Shown piece after piece: positions 21,575 through 31,587 of a stretch of DNA of 64,000 nucleotides; position 1 is the stretch's first letter; the number at the start of each line of letters is the position of its first letter. The position numbers and the translations under genes were made by a program. This DNA is from Pseudomonadota bacterium (GTDB lineage: Bacteria; Pseudomonadota; Alphaproteobacteria; Sphingomonadales; Sphingomonadaceae), in NCBI GenBank assembly GCA_023436615.1, contig JAEZIO010000026.1:22322-86321 (forward strand), written 5' to 3'. Below the pieces are notes generated by a model. That model searched no databases and was not told where the DNA came from. It saw only the letters and a program-made list of their open reading frames with translations.

Positions 21575-22216
21575 CTAGCAGCCCCGGATCGAATCCATCA
21601 GCTCGCGGCGCAGCGATTCCTCGCTCTTGAAGTCGCCGAGCCAGCACTTGGTCACCATCGAGATTCCGTGCTGGTTCACACCGCGCGTCGACATGCAGCC
21701 ATGCGTTGCCTCGACGACGACGGCGACGCCGCGCGGCTGGAGCGCCTCGTCGAGCGCCTGGGCGATCTGGTTGGTCAGCCGCTCCTGAAGCTGCAAGCGC
21801 CGGGCATAGCCGTCCACCAGCCGCGACAGCTTGGAGATCCCGACGACGCGGCCGTTCGGCCGATAGGCCACGTGCGCCTTGCCGGTGATCGGCGCCATGT
21901 GGTGCTCGCATGTCGAAACGAGTGGGATGTCGCGCAACAGAACGGTCTCGTCATACCCTTCCGTTTCGTCGAACTGGCGGCCAAGAAACTCTTTCGGATC
22001 AACGCGGTAGCCAGCGAACCACTCTTCATAGGCGCGGGCGACGCGCGCCGGCGTGTCGCGTACGCCTTCGCGGGACGGATCGTCGCCCGCCGCGGCGATG
22101 AGCGTGCGGATGGCGCGCTCGATCTCCAGACGTCCCGGCCGCCGAGGTGGCGAAGATTCATCGCGCTCGTCGGCGTCAACACAATCGAAGCCGTTGTAGT
22201 TGCTGAGATTCACCAA
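21575..22216 (-). CDS. folE: GTP cyclohydrolase I
   Basis: Converts GTP to 7,8-dihydroneopterin triphosphate, the first step of folate/pterin synthesis. The 213-residue product has the zinc ligands and active site: Cys103 and His105 in STCEHHMAP and Cys174 in [23 protein letters not shown] is also conserved. The ATG overlaps the 3' end of the upstream Rieske/FAD oxidoreductase by 7 bases, so translation is probably coupled. The stop shares CTAG with convergent putA. Confidence 0.96.
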   Translation of the reverse strand: MVNLSNYNGFDCVDADERDESSPPRRPGRLEIERAIRTLIAAAGDDPSREGVRDTPARVARAYEEWFAGYRVDPKEFLGRQFDETEGYDETVLLRDIPLVSTCEHHMAPITGKAHVAYRPNGRVVGISKLSRLVDGYARRLQLQERLTNQIAQALDEALQPRGVAVVVEATHGCMSTRGVNQHGISMVTKCWLGDFKSEESLRRELMDSIRGC

Positions 22217-23754
22217 ACTCTCCCCGCACTGGTGCTGACCCTGCTTTCCAGGTTCAGCTCGTCCTCCAAATTGTCGCGATCGCGTCCGACGGAGGCCGTC
22301 GCGCAGTGAATTCCTTCACTGAAGTAGCGGATCGTGAAGGAGCCGCTCTCGATCTCGCCGTCGACGATCACCTGGTCCCAGCGCGCGGCATTGCCGACGT
22401 AGCGGATCGCCGTTCCGAACTGTTCGCTCCAGAAGAACGGGATCGACTGGAACGGCAACAAATTGCCCAGCATGTTGGCAGCCGCGACCTGGCCCTGGCG
22501 CTGCGCCATCACCCAGTGTTCGATCCGCAGGCGATCGCCGGAGAGCGGGTTCGGATAGGACGCGATGTCTCCGGCCGCGTAGATGCCCGGCACGGCGGTC
22601 TGCAGGAATTCGTCGACGATGACGCCGTTGTCGACTTCGGCGCCGGCCGACCGCGCCAGGTCGACGCGCGGCTGAACGCCAATCCCGACCAGGACCACAT
22701 CGGCCTCGATTCGGTCGCCATTTGCAGTGGTGACCGCGCGGCCGTCGAAGCCGGATGCGACGGTGCCGAGGTGGAAGCGGACGCCGTTCCGCTGGTGAAT
22801 GGCTCGAATATACTCGCCCATCGCCAATCCGAACACGCGGTCGAACGGCACGTGCTCCGGCGAGACCACGTCGACCTCGGCGCCGCGCGCGCGCAGCGCC
22901 GCTGCCGCTTCCATTGCGATGAAGCTCGAGCCGATGACGGCGACGCGCTTTCCGTCGCCGGCCCGGCCTGCGATCGCGCGAGCATCGGCCACGGACCGCA
23001 GGCTGAAAACCGAGTCCCGGTCGAAACCGGGCGTCTGGAGGCGGTTGGGCTCGGACCCGGTATCGATGAGCAGGCGATCGAACGGGAAATCGGCGCCGGA
23101 CGAGCAACGCACCGTTCGCGCGGTGACATCGACCCGCGTGGCCTCCAGGCCAAGATGCAGATCGATGCGATGGTCCGCGTACCAGTCAGGGCTTCGAAGC
23201 CAGAGCCACTCCTCGGGTGCCGATCCGGCGAGATAATCCTTGGACAGGTTCGGCCGATCGCACGGGGGATCGGCGTCAGCGCTGAGCATAGTGATCTCGC
23301 CGGCATAGCCGAGGCGTCGAAGCTCGTTTGCGCAGGCAAGTCCCGCGGCCCCGCCGCCTGCGATCACGATCCTGCGGACTTCGGTCTCGATCGGCTCGGG
23401 TTCCGTGGGCCGTGCCTTCTCGCGCACGAAAAGCCGCTCGCCGTCGACCTCGACGCGCCAGACGGGAAGCGGATCGAGAGCGGGTGCTCGAAGCGCGACG
23501 CCGGTGCGCATGTCGAAGCAGGCATGGTGCAGCGGGCAGCGCACCATCGGTCCATCAGTGATGCCGTCTGAAAGGTTAGCGCCGTAATGGGTGCAGGCGC
23601 CGCCGACGGCGTAGAATTGGCCGTCGAAGCGGGAAAGCAGCACGGGATCGTCGCCGACGCGGCCGGAGATCGTCGCGCCGTCCGGCACGTCGGCCAGGTC
23701 GACGCCTTGTGCGAAGTCGGGTCCCGATGCTGATTGCCTTTCGCCCATGCCCAT
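22210..23754 (-). CDS. Rieske-fused FAD/NAD(P)H oxidoreductase (AIF-like)
   Basis: A 514-residue fusion. Residues about 15-115 form a Rieske [2Fe-2S] domain with CTH (Cys54, His56) and CPLHH (Cys73, His76). A pyridine nucleotide-disulfide reductase follows, with an FAD-binding AGGGAAG near residue 131, an NADH-binding segment [14 protein letters not shown] and [10 protein letters not shown] before a C-terminal reductase-like domain. This architecture resembles the AIF-like (AIFL/Nfrl) flavoproteins and ferredoxin reductases that serve ring-hydroxylating oxygenases. No oxygenase is nearby, so the electron acceptor is unknown. It overlaps folE. Starts at 23754 or 23748 are both possible. Confidence 0.88.
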   Translation of the reverse strand: MGMGERQSASGPDFAQGVDLADVPDGATISGRVGDDPVLLSRFDGQFYAVGGACTHYGANLSDGITDGPMVRCPLHHACFDMRTGVALRAPALDPLPVWRVEVDGERLFVREKARPTEPEPIETEVRRIVIAGGGAAGLACANELRRLGYAGEITMLSADADPPCDRPNLSKDYLAGSAPEEWLWLRSPDWYADHRIDLHLGLEATRVDVTARTVRCSSGADFPFDRLLIDTGSEPNRLQTPGFDRDSVFSLRSVADARAIAGRAGDGKRVAVIGSSFIAMEAAAALRARGAEVDVVSPEHVPFDRVFGLAMGEYIRAIHQRNGVRFHLGTVASGFDGRAVTTANGDRIEADVVLVGIGVQPRVDLARSAGAEVDNGVIVDEFLQTAVPGIYAAGDIASYPNPLSGDRLRIEHWVMAQRQGQVAAANMLGNLLPFQSIPFFWSEQFGTAIRYVGNAARWDQVIVDGEIESGSFTIRYFSEGIHCATASVGRDRDNLEDELNLESRVSTSAGRVW

Positions 23755-23797
23755 TGGATGGAGCAGTGGCGCAAATGGTTCCGGCGGCGCGAAGAGT

Positions 23798-23872
23798 TGG
23801 CTCCCCGGGCCTGATTCGAACAGGCGGCCGTCCGATTAACAGTCGGATGCTCTACCGCTGAGCTACCGGGGA
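23798..23872 (-). tRNA. trnN: tRNA-Asn (anticodon GTT)
   Basis: A 75-base cloverleaf on the minus strand. The acceptor stem is TCCCCGG/CCGGGGA, the D-arm begins TAGCTCAG, and the anticodon loop is CTGTTAA (anticodon GTT). The T-arm contains GTTCGAATC, the discriminator is G, and CCA is encoded. It ends 43 bases upstream of the Rieske/FAD oxidoreductase with no obvious terminator between them, so read-through into that operon is possible. Confidence 0.97.
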
Positions 23873-23896
23873 GCAGCCCAAAAGGGCAGCGCGCGC

Positions 23897-23924
23897 TAAA
23901 TAGCGAAGCAGACCCCAAAGACAA
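23897..23924 (-). promoter_or_regulatory. Promoter of tRNA-Asn
   Basis: On the minus strand, TTGTCT (23924-23919), a 16-base spacer and TATTTA (23902-23897). The predicted start near 23890 gives a short leader of about 17 bases before the tRNA. Confidence 0.6.
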
Positions 23925-23966
23925 GTAGTGTGTGCTCGGATTGCCCCCGGCAATCCCGCGCGCCGA

Positions 23967-24788
23967 CTACGTCGCGAACTGCTCCATCGCGATCCGCTCG
24001 TCGAGCGCGTGCTCGGGGTCGAACAAGAGGGTGAGCGACCGCGCGCGATCGAGTTTCACATCCACCTGCGCGACCTCGCGAACCTCGAACTGGTCCGCGA
24101 CCGCGGAAACCGGCCGCAATTCCGGCTCCAGCACCCGAAAGCAGACCTGCGTGTCGTCAGGAAGAATCGCGCCGGACCAACGCCGCGGCCGGAACGGGCT
24201 GATGGGGGTCAAGGCAAGCATCTTCGCCTGCAGGGGCAGGATGGGACCGCCGGCGGAAAGGTTGTACGCCGTCGAACCCGCGGGCGTGGCGACGAGGATT
24301 CCGTCGCAGGCGATTTCCGGCATAGCGGTGCGGCCATTCACGGAAACCTCGATCTTGGCGGTCTGGCGCGTCTCGCGCAGAAGCGAAACTTCGTTGATCG
24401 CCGCATGCGTGAAGGTGTCGCCGCCGACCGTCCGCGCGGTCATTTCGAGCGGGGCGACACGGATCGCCTTAGCGCCCTCGATCCGCTCCGCGAGCAGGTC
24501 AAGCCGCCACTCGTTCATCAGGAAACCGACGGTGCCGCGGTTCATTCCGAACACGGGCCGCGGGTCCCCTGCCTCGAGCATCGCGTGGAGCGTGTGCAGC
24601 ATGAAACCGTCACCGCCCAACGCCACGAGAATCTCGGCCGATCCCTCGTCGGCCCACTCGTAGCGCTCCCGGAGAAGCGCTTCGCCGGCCTGCGCGACTT
24701 CGCGATTGGACGACAGGAGCCCGATGCCGAGGCTCGCGAGGTCGGTCTTTGCCGCCTGCGGCTGTCCTGAAGCGTCATTCGGGCTCAA
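23967..24788 (-). CDS. nadK: NAD kinase
   Basis: ATP-dependent phosphorylation of NAD to NADP. The 273-residue product has the catalytic GGDG motif (residues 58-61), NRGTVGFLMN, the NEVSLLR segment and the conserved ATPAGSTAYNLSAGGPI stretch. It follows mfd on the same strand, 66 bases downstream, and its start lies at the end of a putative mfd message. Confidence 0.95.
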   Translation of the reverse strand: MSPNDASGQPQAAKTDLASLGIGLLSSNREVAQAGEALLRERYEWADEGSAEILVALGGDGFMLHTLHAMLEAGDPRPVFGMNRGTVGFLMNEWRLDLLAERIEGAKAIRVAPLEMTARTVGGDTFTHAAINEVSLLRETRQTAKIEVSVNGRTAMPEIACDGILVATPAGSTAYNLSAGGPILPLQAKMLALTPISPFRPRRWSGAILPDDTQVCFRVLEPELRPVSAVADQFEVREVAQVDVKLDRARSLTLLFDPEHALDERIAMEQFAT

Positions 24789-24854
24789 GACGTTACTCCG
24801 TGAAGCTCGTCAGAGGCGCGAACATAAGCGCAATCGGCGTCATCACCGAATCCA

Positions 24855-27800
24855 TCACGCGGCTTCCCTGGCGCGCTCGCCCGCGGCCGCAACGCGCGCG
24901 AGGCCGAGTGAGAGCTGGAGCGCGCCGGCGAGACGATCGTCGGGCGACGGCCAGTTGCGGCTGACGGCGAGCTTGCTGTCGGGCCGGAGCTTCGCGCTCC
25001 CCTTGAGCCGCTCGATATAGGCTAGCAGCCCCTGAAGGTCGGGGAAGCCGCTGTCGGCGAAGGTGACGACGGCGCCGCGCGGACCGGTATCGAGCTTGGC
25101 GACCATCGCCTTCTTGCAGTTGAGCTTGGTCTCGACGATCTTGAGCAGGTTCGACGTTTCCTCGGGCAGCGGCCCGAAACGGTCGATCAGCTCTGCCGCG
25201 AACTCCTCGATCGCATTCTTGTCTTCGAGGTCGCCCAGGCGCCGATAGAGTCCCATCCTGAGGTCGAGGTCGGGCACGTAATGCTCAGGGATCAGGATCG
25301 GCGCATCGACGCTGATCTGCGGAGAGAATTCCTCCTGGCGCTGGGCGCCGCCGGCCTTCACCTCGACGATCGCCTCCTCGAGCATCGACTGGTACAGTTC
25401 GAAGCCGACCTCCTTGATGTGGCCCGACTGCTCGTCGCCGAGCAGGTTGCCGGCACCGCGGATGTCGAGATCGTGGCTCGCGAGCTGGAAGCCGGCGCCG
25501 AGGCTGTCGAGGTCGGCCAGAACCTGCAGGCGTTTCGCGGCGGTATCCGTGATCTGGCGGTTCGCGGGCGTCGTCAGATAAGCGTAGGCGCGAAGCTTCG
25601 AGCGTCCAACGCGGCCGCGCAGCTGGTAAAGCTGGGCGAGGCCGAAGCGGTCGGCGCGGTGCACGATCAGCGTGTTCGCGCTCGGGATATCGAGCCCGCT
25701 CTCGACGATGCTGGTCGACAGCAGCACGTCGTACTTGCGGTCGTAGAAAGCGCTCATGCGCTCCTCGACCTCGGTCGCGCTCATCTGCCCGTGCGCGGTG
25801 ATCGCCTTCACCTCCGGGACTTCCTGCCGGAGCCACTCCTCGAGGTCGGGCAGATCGGCAATGCGCGGCGCGACGAAGAAGCTTTGTCCGCCGCGATAAT
25901 GTTCGCGCAGCAGCGCCTCGCGGATCACCACCTGGTCCCACGGCGTCACATAGGTCCGTACCGCCAGCCGATCGACGGGCGGCGTCTGGATGACGCTCAA
26001 TTCGCGAAGCCCGCTCATCGCCATCTGCAACGTTCGCGGAATGGGCGTCGCCGTCAGCGTCAGCACGTGGACGTCCGCCTTGAGCGCTTTCAAGCGCTCC
26101 TTGTGCGCGACTCCGAAATGCTGCTCCTCGTCGACGATCACGAGCCCGAGCTTCTTGAACTTCAGCCCCTTTGCCAGAAGCGCATGGGTGCCGATGACGA
26201 TGTCGACCTTGCCGTTCTCGAGACCCTCCTTCGTGCGCTTGGCTTCCGTCGCCGGCACCAGCCGCGACAGGCGGCCGACCTCGATCGGGAAGCCGTGAAG
26301 GCGATCGATGAAATTCGAATAATGCTGCCGGGCCAAAAGGGTTGTCGGGCAGATCAGGGCAACCTGCATTCCCGACATGGCGACGACGAAGGCGGCACGA
26401 AGCGCGACCTCGGTCTTACCGAAGCCGACGTCGCCGCACACCAGCCGGTCCATTGGCCGGCCAGCCTCGAGGTCGGCGAGCACCTCCTCGATCGCGCGCT
26501 CCTGGTCGTCGGTTTCCTCGTAGGGGAAACGATCGACGAACTGGGGGAACGCCGAGTCGGGCTCGGCGACCGGCGCGGCGCGCGTGGCGCGCATTGCCGC
26601 GACCTTGATCAGCTCGCCGGCGATCTCGCGGATGCGCTCCTTCATCCGCGCCTTGCGGCGCTGCCACGCCTCTCCGCCGAGGCGATCGAGGCTCACGCCG
26701 TCGCTTTCGCTGCCGTATCGGCTCAGCAGCTCGATATTCTCGACCGGAAGATAGAGGCGATCGCCGCCCGCATATTCGATGGCGACGCAGTCGTGCGCCG
26801 ACTTGCGCACCGGTATCTGCGTCAGCCCCTCATATTTGCCGATCCCGTGCTCGGCATGGACCACCAGGTCGCCAGGCGAGAGGCTGGCTATCTCGGCGAG
26901 GAAGGCGTCGGCGCTCTTGCGGCGCTTGCGGCGGCGAACGAGCCGGTCGCCGAGCATGTCCTGCTCGGTGAGCACCGCAACGTCCGAGGTCGAGAAGCCG
27001 TGGTCGAGCGGTAGTACGAGGAGGGCCGGCTGGCCCTTCGTGCCGTATGCTTCCTGCCAGCTGTCGACCGGTTTCTGCGCCTTGACGCCATGGTCATGAA
27101 GCAGGCCCGAAAGCCGCTCGCGCGCGCCTTTGCTGTAACTGGCAAGCACGACCTTCCTGCCGCCCTTGCGAAGCTTCTGGATGTGCTCGGCGACCGCTTC
27201 GTAGATGTTGGCGTTGCGCGCGCGCTCCGGAGCGAAGTCGCGCGCAGCCTCGACGGCGAAGTCGAGCGTGCGCGCACCTTCGGCTTCAGGGAAGGGTGAG
27301 GTGCGGTGGATCGGCCGCGACCCAACCGCTTCATCCCACTCCTCGCGAGTGAGGTACAGTGCCGCCGGCGGCAGCGGCCGATAGCTGCCCGGCTCGGACT
27401 GCATCGCGCGCGTGCGGTTCTCGAAATAATCGTCAATGCTCTCGGCTCGGGAGTCGAGGGCTCCGTCGACCCCGGAATCGCGAACGACGATGTCGTCGTC
27501 GCCCAGATAGTCGAACATTGTTGCCAGCCGCTCTTCGAACAGGGGCAGCCAGTGCTCCATGCCCGCGAGCCGGCGGCCGTCAGAGACGGCTTGGTAGAGC
27601 GGGTCGCCCGTCGCCGTCGCGCCGAACGTCTCGCGATATCGCTCCCGGAAGCGCTTGATATTGTCCTCGTCCAGCAATGCTTCCGACGCGGGCATCAGCA
27701 CGAAATCCTTCGCCGCGCCGGTCGATCGCTGGTCGGTCGGATCGAAACGGCGAAGCGTCTCGATCTCGTCACCGAAGAAGTCGAGCCGAAGCGCGGTGGT

Positions 27801-28346
27801 TTCGCCCGAGGGGAACAAGTCGATCAGCGATCCGCGAACCGCGAACTCGCCATGCTCGGCGACTGTATCGCTGCGTTGATAACCGAGCGCCGTCAGTTGC
27901 TCGACAAGGGCGTCGCGATCGATCCGCTCGCCTTCGGCAATCCTTCTCGTGAGCTGACGGATCCGAAAGGGCGTCAGCAGGCGCTGGGTGGCGCCGTTGG
28001 CCGTCACGACCAGAAGCTGCGGCTTTTTCAGCGGCTGCTGCAGCGCGTTCAACGTCGCCAGCCGCTCGGCCATCACCCGCAGCGCCGGCGAGGCCCGGTC
28101 GTAAGGAAGGCAGTCCCACGCCGGCAAGGTCAGGACCTCGACCTCGGGCGCGAAGAGAGGAACGGTTTCCGCCAGCCCCCGCATTGCCGCTTCGTCCGCG
28201 GCTATCACCACCGCGCGCCCGCTCTTGCTGCGCCCGTGCGCGGCTCGCGCGAGGTCGGCTGCAAGCCAGGGCAGGAACCCCGCCGGCACGCCGGCGAGCG
28301 TCAGCGGGCCGCGCGCGTTGAGGACATGCTGAAGCTGCTCGCTCAT
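24855..28346 (-). CDS. mfd: Transcription-repair coupling factor Mfd
   Basis: DNA translocase that removes stalled RNA polymerase and recruits UvrA. The product is 1163 residues from ATG 28346. It has the UvrB-like N-terminal region, an RNA-polymerase-interacting segment (PGDLVVHAEHGIGKYEGL), RecG-like helicase motifs with Walker A GDVGFGKTEVALRA (about residue 635) and DEEQHFG, and a C-terminal UvrA-binding-type domain. The frame is open a further 77 codons upstream, but ATG 28346 overlaps the sdhE stop as ATGA and gives the normal N-terminus (MSEQLQHVLNARG). Confidence 0.97.
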   Translation of the reverse strand: MSEQLQHVLNARGPLTLAGVPAGFLPWLAADLARAAHGRSKSGRAVVIAADEAAMRGLAETVPLFAPEVEVLTLPAWDCLPYDRASPALRVMAERLATLNALQQPLKKPQLLVVTANGATQRLLTPFRIRQLTRRIAEGERIDRDALVEQLTALGYQRSDTVAEHGEFAVRGSLIDLFPSGETTALRLDFFGDEIETLRRFDPTDQRSTGAAKDFVLMPASEALLDEDNIKRFRERYRETFGATATGDPLYQAVSDGRRLAGMEHWLPLFEERLATMFDYLGDDDIVVRDSGVDGALDSRAESIDDYFENRTRAMQSEPGSYRPLPPAALYLTREEWDEAVGSRPIHRTSPFPEAEGARTLDFAVEAARDFAPERARNANIYEAVAEHIQKLRKGGRKVVLASYSKGARERLSGLLHDHGVKAQKPVDSWQEAYGTKGQPALLVLPLDHGFSTSDVAVLTEQDMLGDRLVRRRKRRKSADAFLAEIASLSPGDLVVHAEHGIGKYEGLTQIPVRKSAHDCVAIEYAGGDRLYLPVENIELLSRYGSESDGVSLDRLGGEAWQRRKARMKERIREIAGELIKVAAMRATRAAPVAEPDSAFPQFVDRFPYEETDDQERAIEEVLADLEAGRPMDRLVCGDVGFGKTEVALRAAFVVAMSGMQVALICPTTLLARQHYSNFIDRLHGFPIEVGRLSRLVPATEAKRTKEGLENGKVDIVIGTHALLAKGLKFKKLGLVIVDEEQHFGVAHKERLKALKADVHVLTLTATPIPRTLQMAMSGLRELSVIQTPPVDRLAVRTYVTPWDQVVIREALLREHYRGGQSFFVAPRIADLPDLEEWLRQEVPEVKAITAHGQMSATEVEERMSAFYDRKYDVLLSTSIVESGLDIPSANTLIVHRADRFGLAQLYQLRGRVGRSKLRAYAYLTTPANRQITDTAAKRLQVLADLDSLGAGFQLASHDLDIRGAGNLLGDEQSGHIKEVGFELYQSMLEEAIVEVKAGGAQRQEEFSPQISVDAPILIPEHYVPDLDLRMGLYRRLGDLEDKNAIEEFAAELIDRFGPLPEETSNLLKIVETKLNCKKAMVAKLDTGPRGAVVTFADSGFPDLQGLLAYIERLKGSAKLRPDSKLAVSRNWPSPDDRLAGALQLSLGLARVAAAGERAREAA

Positions 28347-28618
28347 CGCGCTATCGGAATGTAGTCGAGCTTCTTGAGCGCCTCGAGCATAGGGCCTTGG
28401 TAGCGTTCCGGCGCTTCGCTGGTTCCCGCTGCCCAGGCGAGGATGTCGACGTCCTGTTCTTCGAGCATCTGCGTGAACAGGGCACGCTCGGCCGCGCTCC
28501 AGGACCGGTGATGCACGTCGAAGAAGGCGCCGACGAGGATATCCGCCTCGAACGTGCCGCGGTGGTGCGCTCGCCAACGGAGGCGCTTCAGTTCAACGTC
28601 GGGATGCATTCGCGCCAT
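28343..28618 (-). CDS. sdhE: Succinate dehydrogenase flavinylation factor SdhE
   Basis: Small helical chaperone that promotes covalent FAD attachment to SdhA/FrdA. The 91-residue protein carries the RGxxE signature (Arg20-Gly21-Thr-Phe-Glu24) after RLRWRAHH, plus the acidic EEQDVDILAW segment. ATG 28606 (MHPDVELKRL) is an alternative start. The stop overlaps mfd as ATGA, so the two are translationally coupled. Confidence 0.93.
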   Translation of the reverse strand: MARMHPDVELKRLRWRAHHRGTFEADILVGAFFDVHHRSWSAAERALFTQMLEEQDVDILAWAAGTSEAPERYQGPMLEALKKLDYIPIAR

Positions 28619-28665
28619 GTAGGCAGCCCAAGCGTATCAGGAAAGGCAGCCGCGGCGCGCATTCG

Positions 28666-29496
28666 TTGCGGGCCGCGGCGCGATATCTTAGCACGATTGC
28701 AGTGAGCGCGACGGGCGAAACATTCCGGAAACAGGCGGCGCGCGCCGCCTATGGCTGGGGCCGGCCGAAGAGCTGGACGGATGCGCTGGATCTCCTGCGT
28801 GAGGCCGCGGAACGGGGCGAAGCGGAGGCGGAGCAAGAGTTGGCGCTCGTTTCACAGGCGCCGATCGAGCAGCTGTTGGAGGCGCCTGAGGCGGACCTGC
28901 TGTCACAGATATCGCAGATAGGCTCGTGCAGCGGCTTTGCACCGCCCGGCTTTTCGGAATGGCTGATCGAGCACGCCTCCAAGCGCCTGGTGGATGCTTC
29001 GGTGAACACGGCTGAAGAGGGCGTGGCCCTTCGGACCGCTCGCGACGCAGCATTCGGGCCGCGCCAGCGTGACCTCGTCCTGGCGATCATGCAGGAGCGG
29101 GCGGCTTCGTTGATCGGCATTCCCGTCGAGTTCCACGAGCCGCCGAACGTCATCAGTTACGAGCCCGGGCAGGAGTTCAGCCTTCACGTCGACTTCATCG
29201 ATCCCCGCCCGCCGCAATTTCAGCAGGAGCTTCAGGTGCTGGGCCAGCGGACGGCGACGATCGTCACCTATCTCAACGAAGATTTCGACGGTGCGGAAAC
29301 CTGGTTTCCGGACGCGCAGGTCAAGTTCCGCGGCAAGACGGGCGACGCGATCGTCTTTTCCAACGTCCTTCGGGACGGCAATCCGGACCCCAACACGCGT
29401 CACGCGGGGCTTCCGCCGACACGCGGACGAAAGTGGGTATTGTCGCAGTGGATCCGGTCGAAGCCATTCCCGTACCGTCCCGAGGACCTCGCCTGA
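28666..29496 (+). CDS. 2OG-Fe(II) oxygenase, prolyl 4-hydroxylase-like
   Basis: The C-terminal half is a prolyl-4-hydroxylase-type dioxygenase: iron ligands His174 and Asp176 (SLHVDF) and His246 (NTRHAG), with a basic 2-oxoglutarate-binding residue near Lys256 (RGRKW). The N-terminal 80 residues look like a Sel1/TPR-type helical repeat (DALDLLREAAERGEAEAEQELA). The substrate is unknown and is likely a protein or small molecule. The start is either TTG 28666 or GTG 28702; neither has a convincing Shine-Dalgarno site. recG begins 21 bases after the stop. Confidence 0.85.
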   Translation: MRAAARYLSTIAVSATGETFRKQAARAAYGWGRPKSWTDALDLLREAAERGEAEAEQELALVSQAPIEQLLEAPEADLLSQISQIGSCSGFAPPGFSEWLIEHASKRLVDASVNTAEEGVALRTARDAAFGPRQRDLVLAIMQERAASLIGIPVEFHEPPNVISYEPGQEFSLHVDFIDPRPPQFQQELQVLGQRTATIVTYLNEDFDGAETWFPDAQVKFRGKTGDAIVFSNVLRDGNPDPNTRHAGLPPTRGRKWVLSQWIRSKPFPYRPEDLA

Positions 29497-29517
29497 TGGG
29501 TTTTCCCGGGAGCTCCG

Positions 29518-31578
29518 GTGCGCCCTGAGATCCTCAACCCTTTGTTCGCGGAGGTCGAGACCCTGTCGGGAGTCGGCCCGCAGGTGGCCAAGCTGCTCAA
29601 GCGGTTGAACATCACTCGCGTGATCGATCTGCTGTATCATCTGCCGACAGGTGTGATCGAGCGGCTCAAGGTCCCGGCAGCGAGTTCGTCGCTGATCGGT
29701 CACAACGTGATCCTGGAGATCGAGCCTTACCAGACCCGCGAGCCGCGCTCCGGCCGCGGACCCATGCGCGTTTTCGCCTCCGACTCCGACGGCAACACGA
29801 TCAGCCTCGTCTATTTCAACAATCCCGGCTGGGCAAAGAAGAGCCTGCCGATGGGCCAGGTGCGCGTCGTCTCGGGCAAGCTCGAGGCCTATGGCGACGA
29901 GTGGCAGATCATTCATCCCGAGGTCGCCGAACTGGGCAAGGGGCCGCAGCCCGCGATCCGCGAACCGGTGTATCCGCTGACGGAGGGCATCACGAACAGA
30001 AGGATGCGCGAGCTCGCCGGCATTGGTGTCGATCGGGCTCCCGACCTTCCCGAATGGATCGAGCCGAGCCTCGCCGCACGCGAAGCCTTCCGCCCGTGGC
30101 GCGCGGCGCTTGCCGAGGCGCACGCCGACCCAGCCGCGAGCGATGCGCGACGGCGGCTGGCCTATGACGAGATCTTCGCCAACCAGCTCGCGCTGCTGCT
30201 GCTTCGCCAGTCCGCTCGCCGGAAGCGCGGCACGCCGCTGGTGGGCAACGATACGCTGATCGGCAAACTCAAGCTTCCATATCAGCATACGGCCGCGCAG
30301 CGGCGGGTGATCGCAGAGATCCGCGGCGACATGGAGCAGAGCGTGCCCATGCTCCGGCTGCTGCAGGGTGACGTCGGCTCGGGGAAAACGCTCGTCGCGA
30401 CTGAAGCGATGCTCATTGCCGTTGAAGCAGGCGCGCAGGCAGCGCTGCTCGCCCCCACCGAAATCCTGGCCCGTCAGCACTACGCGACGCTGGTCAAGCA
30501 GCTGCACGCTCTGGGTGTCCAGGTCGCGATCCTGACCGGGCGCGAAAAGGGCAAGGCGCGCGAGAGCGTCTTGATGGGACTCGCCGACGGTTCGATCGAC
30601 ATCCTGGTGGGCACCCACGCGATCTTCCAGGAGAAGGTCGCGTACAAGAAGCTCGGGCTTGCGGTAATCGACGAGCAGCACCGCTTCGGCGTCTCGCAGC
30701 GGCTCCTCCTTTCGCAGAAGGCCGACGGGCCGCCGCACCTTCTGGTCATGACAGCGACGCCGATTCCGCGGACGCTGACGCTAACGCAATATGGAGAGAT
30801 GGACGTCAGCCGCATCGACGAGATGCCGGCCGGCCGTACGCCGATCGAGACTCGGGTGATCAGCGACGAGAAGCTTGCGGAGGTGGTCGACGGGCTCGGC
30901 CGCCATATCGCGCTCGGCGGCCAGGCCTATTGGGTGTGTCCGCTGGTCGAGGAAAGCGAGACGAGCGACGCCGCGGCGGCGCAGGAGCGCGCGCGAGTGC
31001 TCAAGGTGCGCTTCGGCGAGGGCAGGGTCGGGCTCGTCCACGGACGCATGAAGGGGGCTGAGAAGGACGCGGTGATGGCCGCCTTCGCAAGCGGGGACAT
31101 CGCGGTGCTCGTCGCCACTACCGTGATCGAAGTCGGTGTAGACGTTCCAAATGCCACGCTGATGATCGTCGAGGGCGCGGAGCGGTTCGGCCTCTCCCAG
31201 CTTCATCAGCTTCGCGGCCGCGTCGGGCGTGGCTCCGGCAAGAGCACCTGCCTTCTGATCCGCGGCGCGAACCTGACCGACACTGCGCGCGCGCGGCTTG
31301 CGCTGATGCGCGAGACGAACGACGGCTTCCGGATCGCGGAGGAGGACCTGCGCCTGCGCGGGCCTGGGGAAATCCTCGGCACTCGCCAGTCGGGGGAGGA
31401 GGCGTTCCGCGTCGCCACGGTCGCGGACGTCGACGAATTGGCGCAGGTGGCTCAGGACGACGCCCAGCTGTTGCTCGACCGCGACGGCGGCCTTTCCGGC
31501 ACGCGCGGCCAGGCGGCGCGGACCTGTCTCTATCTCTTCGAACGCGACCAGGCGGTGGGGCTGATCCGCTCAGGCTAA
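29518..31578 (+). CDS. recG: ATP-dependent DNA helicase RecG
   Basis: Branch-migrating helicase for stalled forks and recombination intermediates. The product is 686 residues. The wedge domain starts with LSGVGPQVAKLLKRL, Walker A is GDVGSGKT near residue 285, the DEAH-like box is IDEQHRFG, and motif VI lies in QLRGRVGRG. The start is GTG 29518 with GGAG 7 bases upstream. It is co-directional with the oxygenase and with the small permease that follows 9 bases later. Confidence 0.96.
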   Translation: MRPEILNPLFAEVETLSGVGPQVAKLLKRLNITRVIDLLYHLPTGVIERLKVPAASSSLIGHNVILEIEPYQTREPRSGRGPMRVFASDSDGNTISLVYFNNPGWAKKSLPMGQVRVVSGKLEAYGDEWQIIHPEVAELGKGPQPAIREPVYPLTEGITNRRMRELAGIGVDRAPDLPEWIEPSLAAREAFRPWRAALAEAHADPAASDARRRLAYDEIFANQLALLLLRQSARRKRGTPLVGNDTLIGKLKLPYQHTAAQRRVIAEIRGDMEQSVPMLRLLQGDVGSGKTLVATEAMLIAVEAGAQAALLAPTEILARQHYATLVKQLHALGVQVAILTGREKGKARESVLMGLADGSIDILVGTHAIFQEKVAYKKLGLAVIDEQHRFGVSQRLLLSQKADGPPHLLVMTATPIPRTLTLTQYGEMDVSRIDEMPAGRTPIETRVISDEKLAEVVDGLGRHIALGGQAYWVCPLVEESETSDAAAAQERARVLKVRFGEGRVGLVHGRMKGAEKDAVMAAFASGDIAVLVATTVIEVGVDVPNATLMIVEGAERFGLSQLHQLRGRVGRGSGKSTCLLIRGANLTDTARARLALMRETNDGFRIAEEDLRLRGPGEILGTRQSGEEAFRVATVADVDELAQVAQDDAQLLLDRDGGLSGTRGQAARTCLYLFERDQAVGLIRSG

Positions 31579-31587
31579 GGAGCCACC

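Noticed and set aside
19239..21911. 890-codon minus-strand frame opposite putA
   Set aside because: Shadow of PutA, whose dehydrogenase motifs are on the plus strand.
25281..27014. 577-codon plus-strand frame opposite mfd
   Set aside because: Shadow of Mfd helicase motifs on the minus strand.
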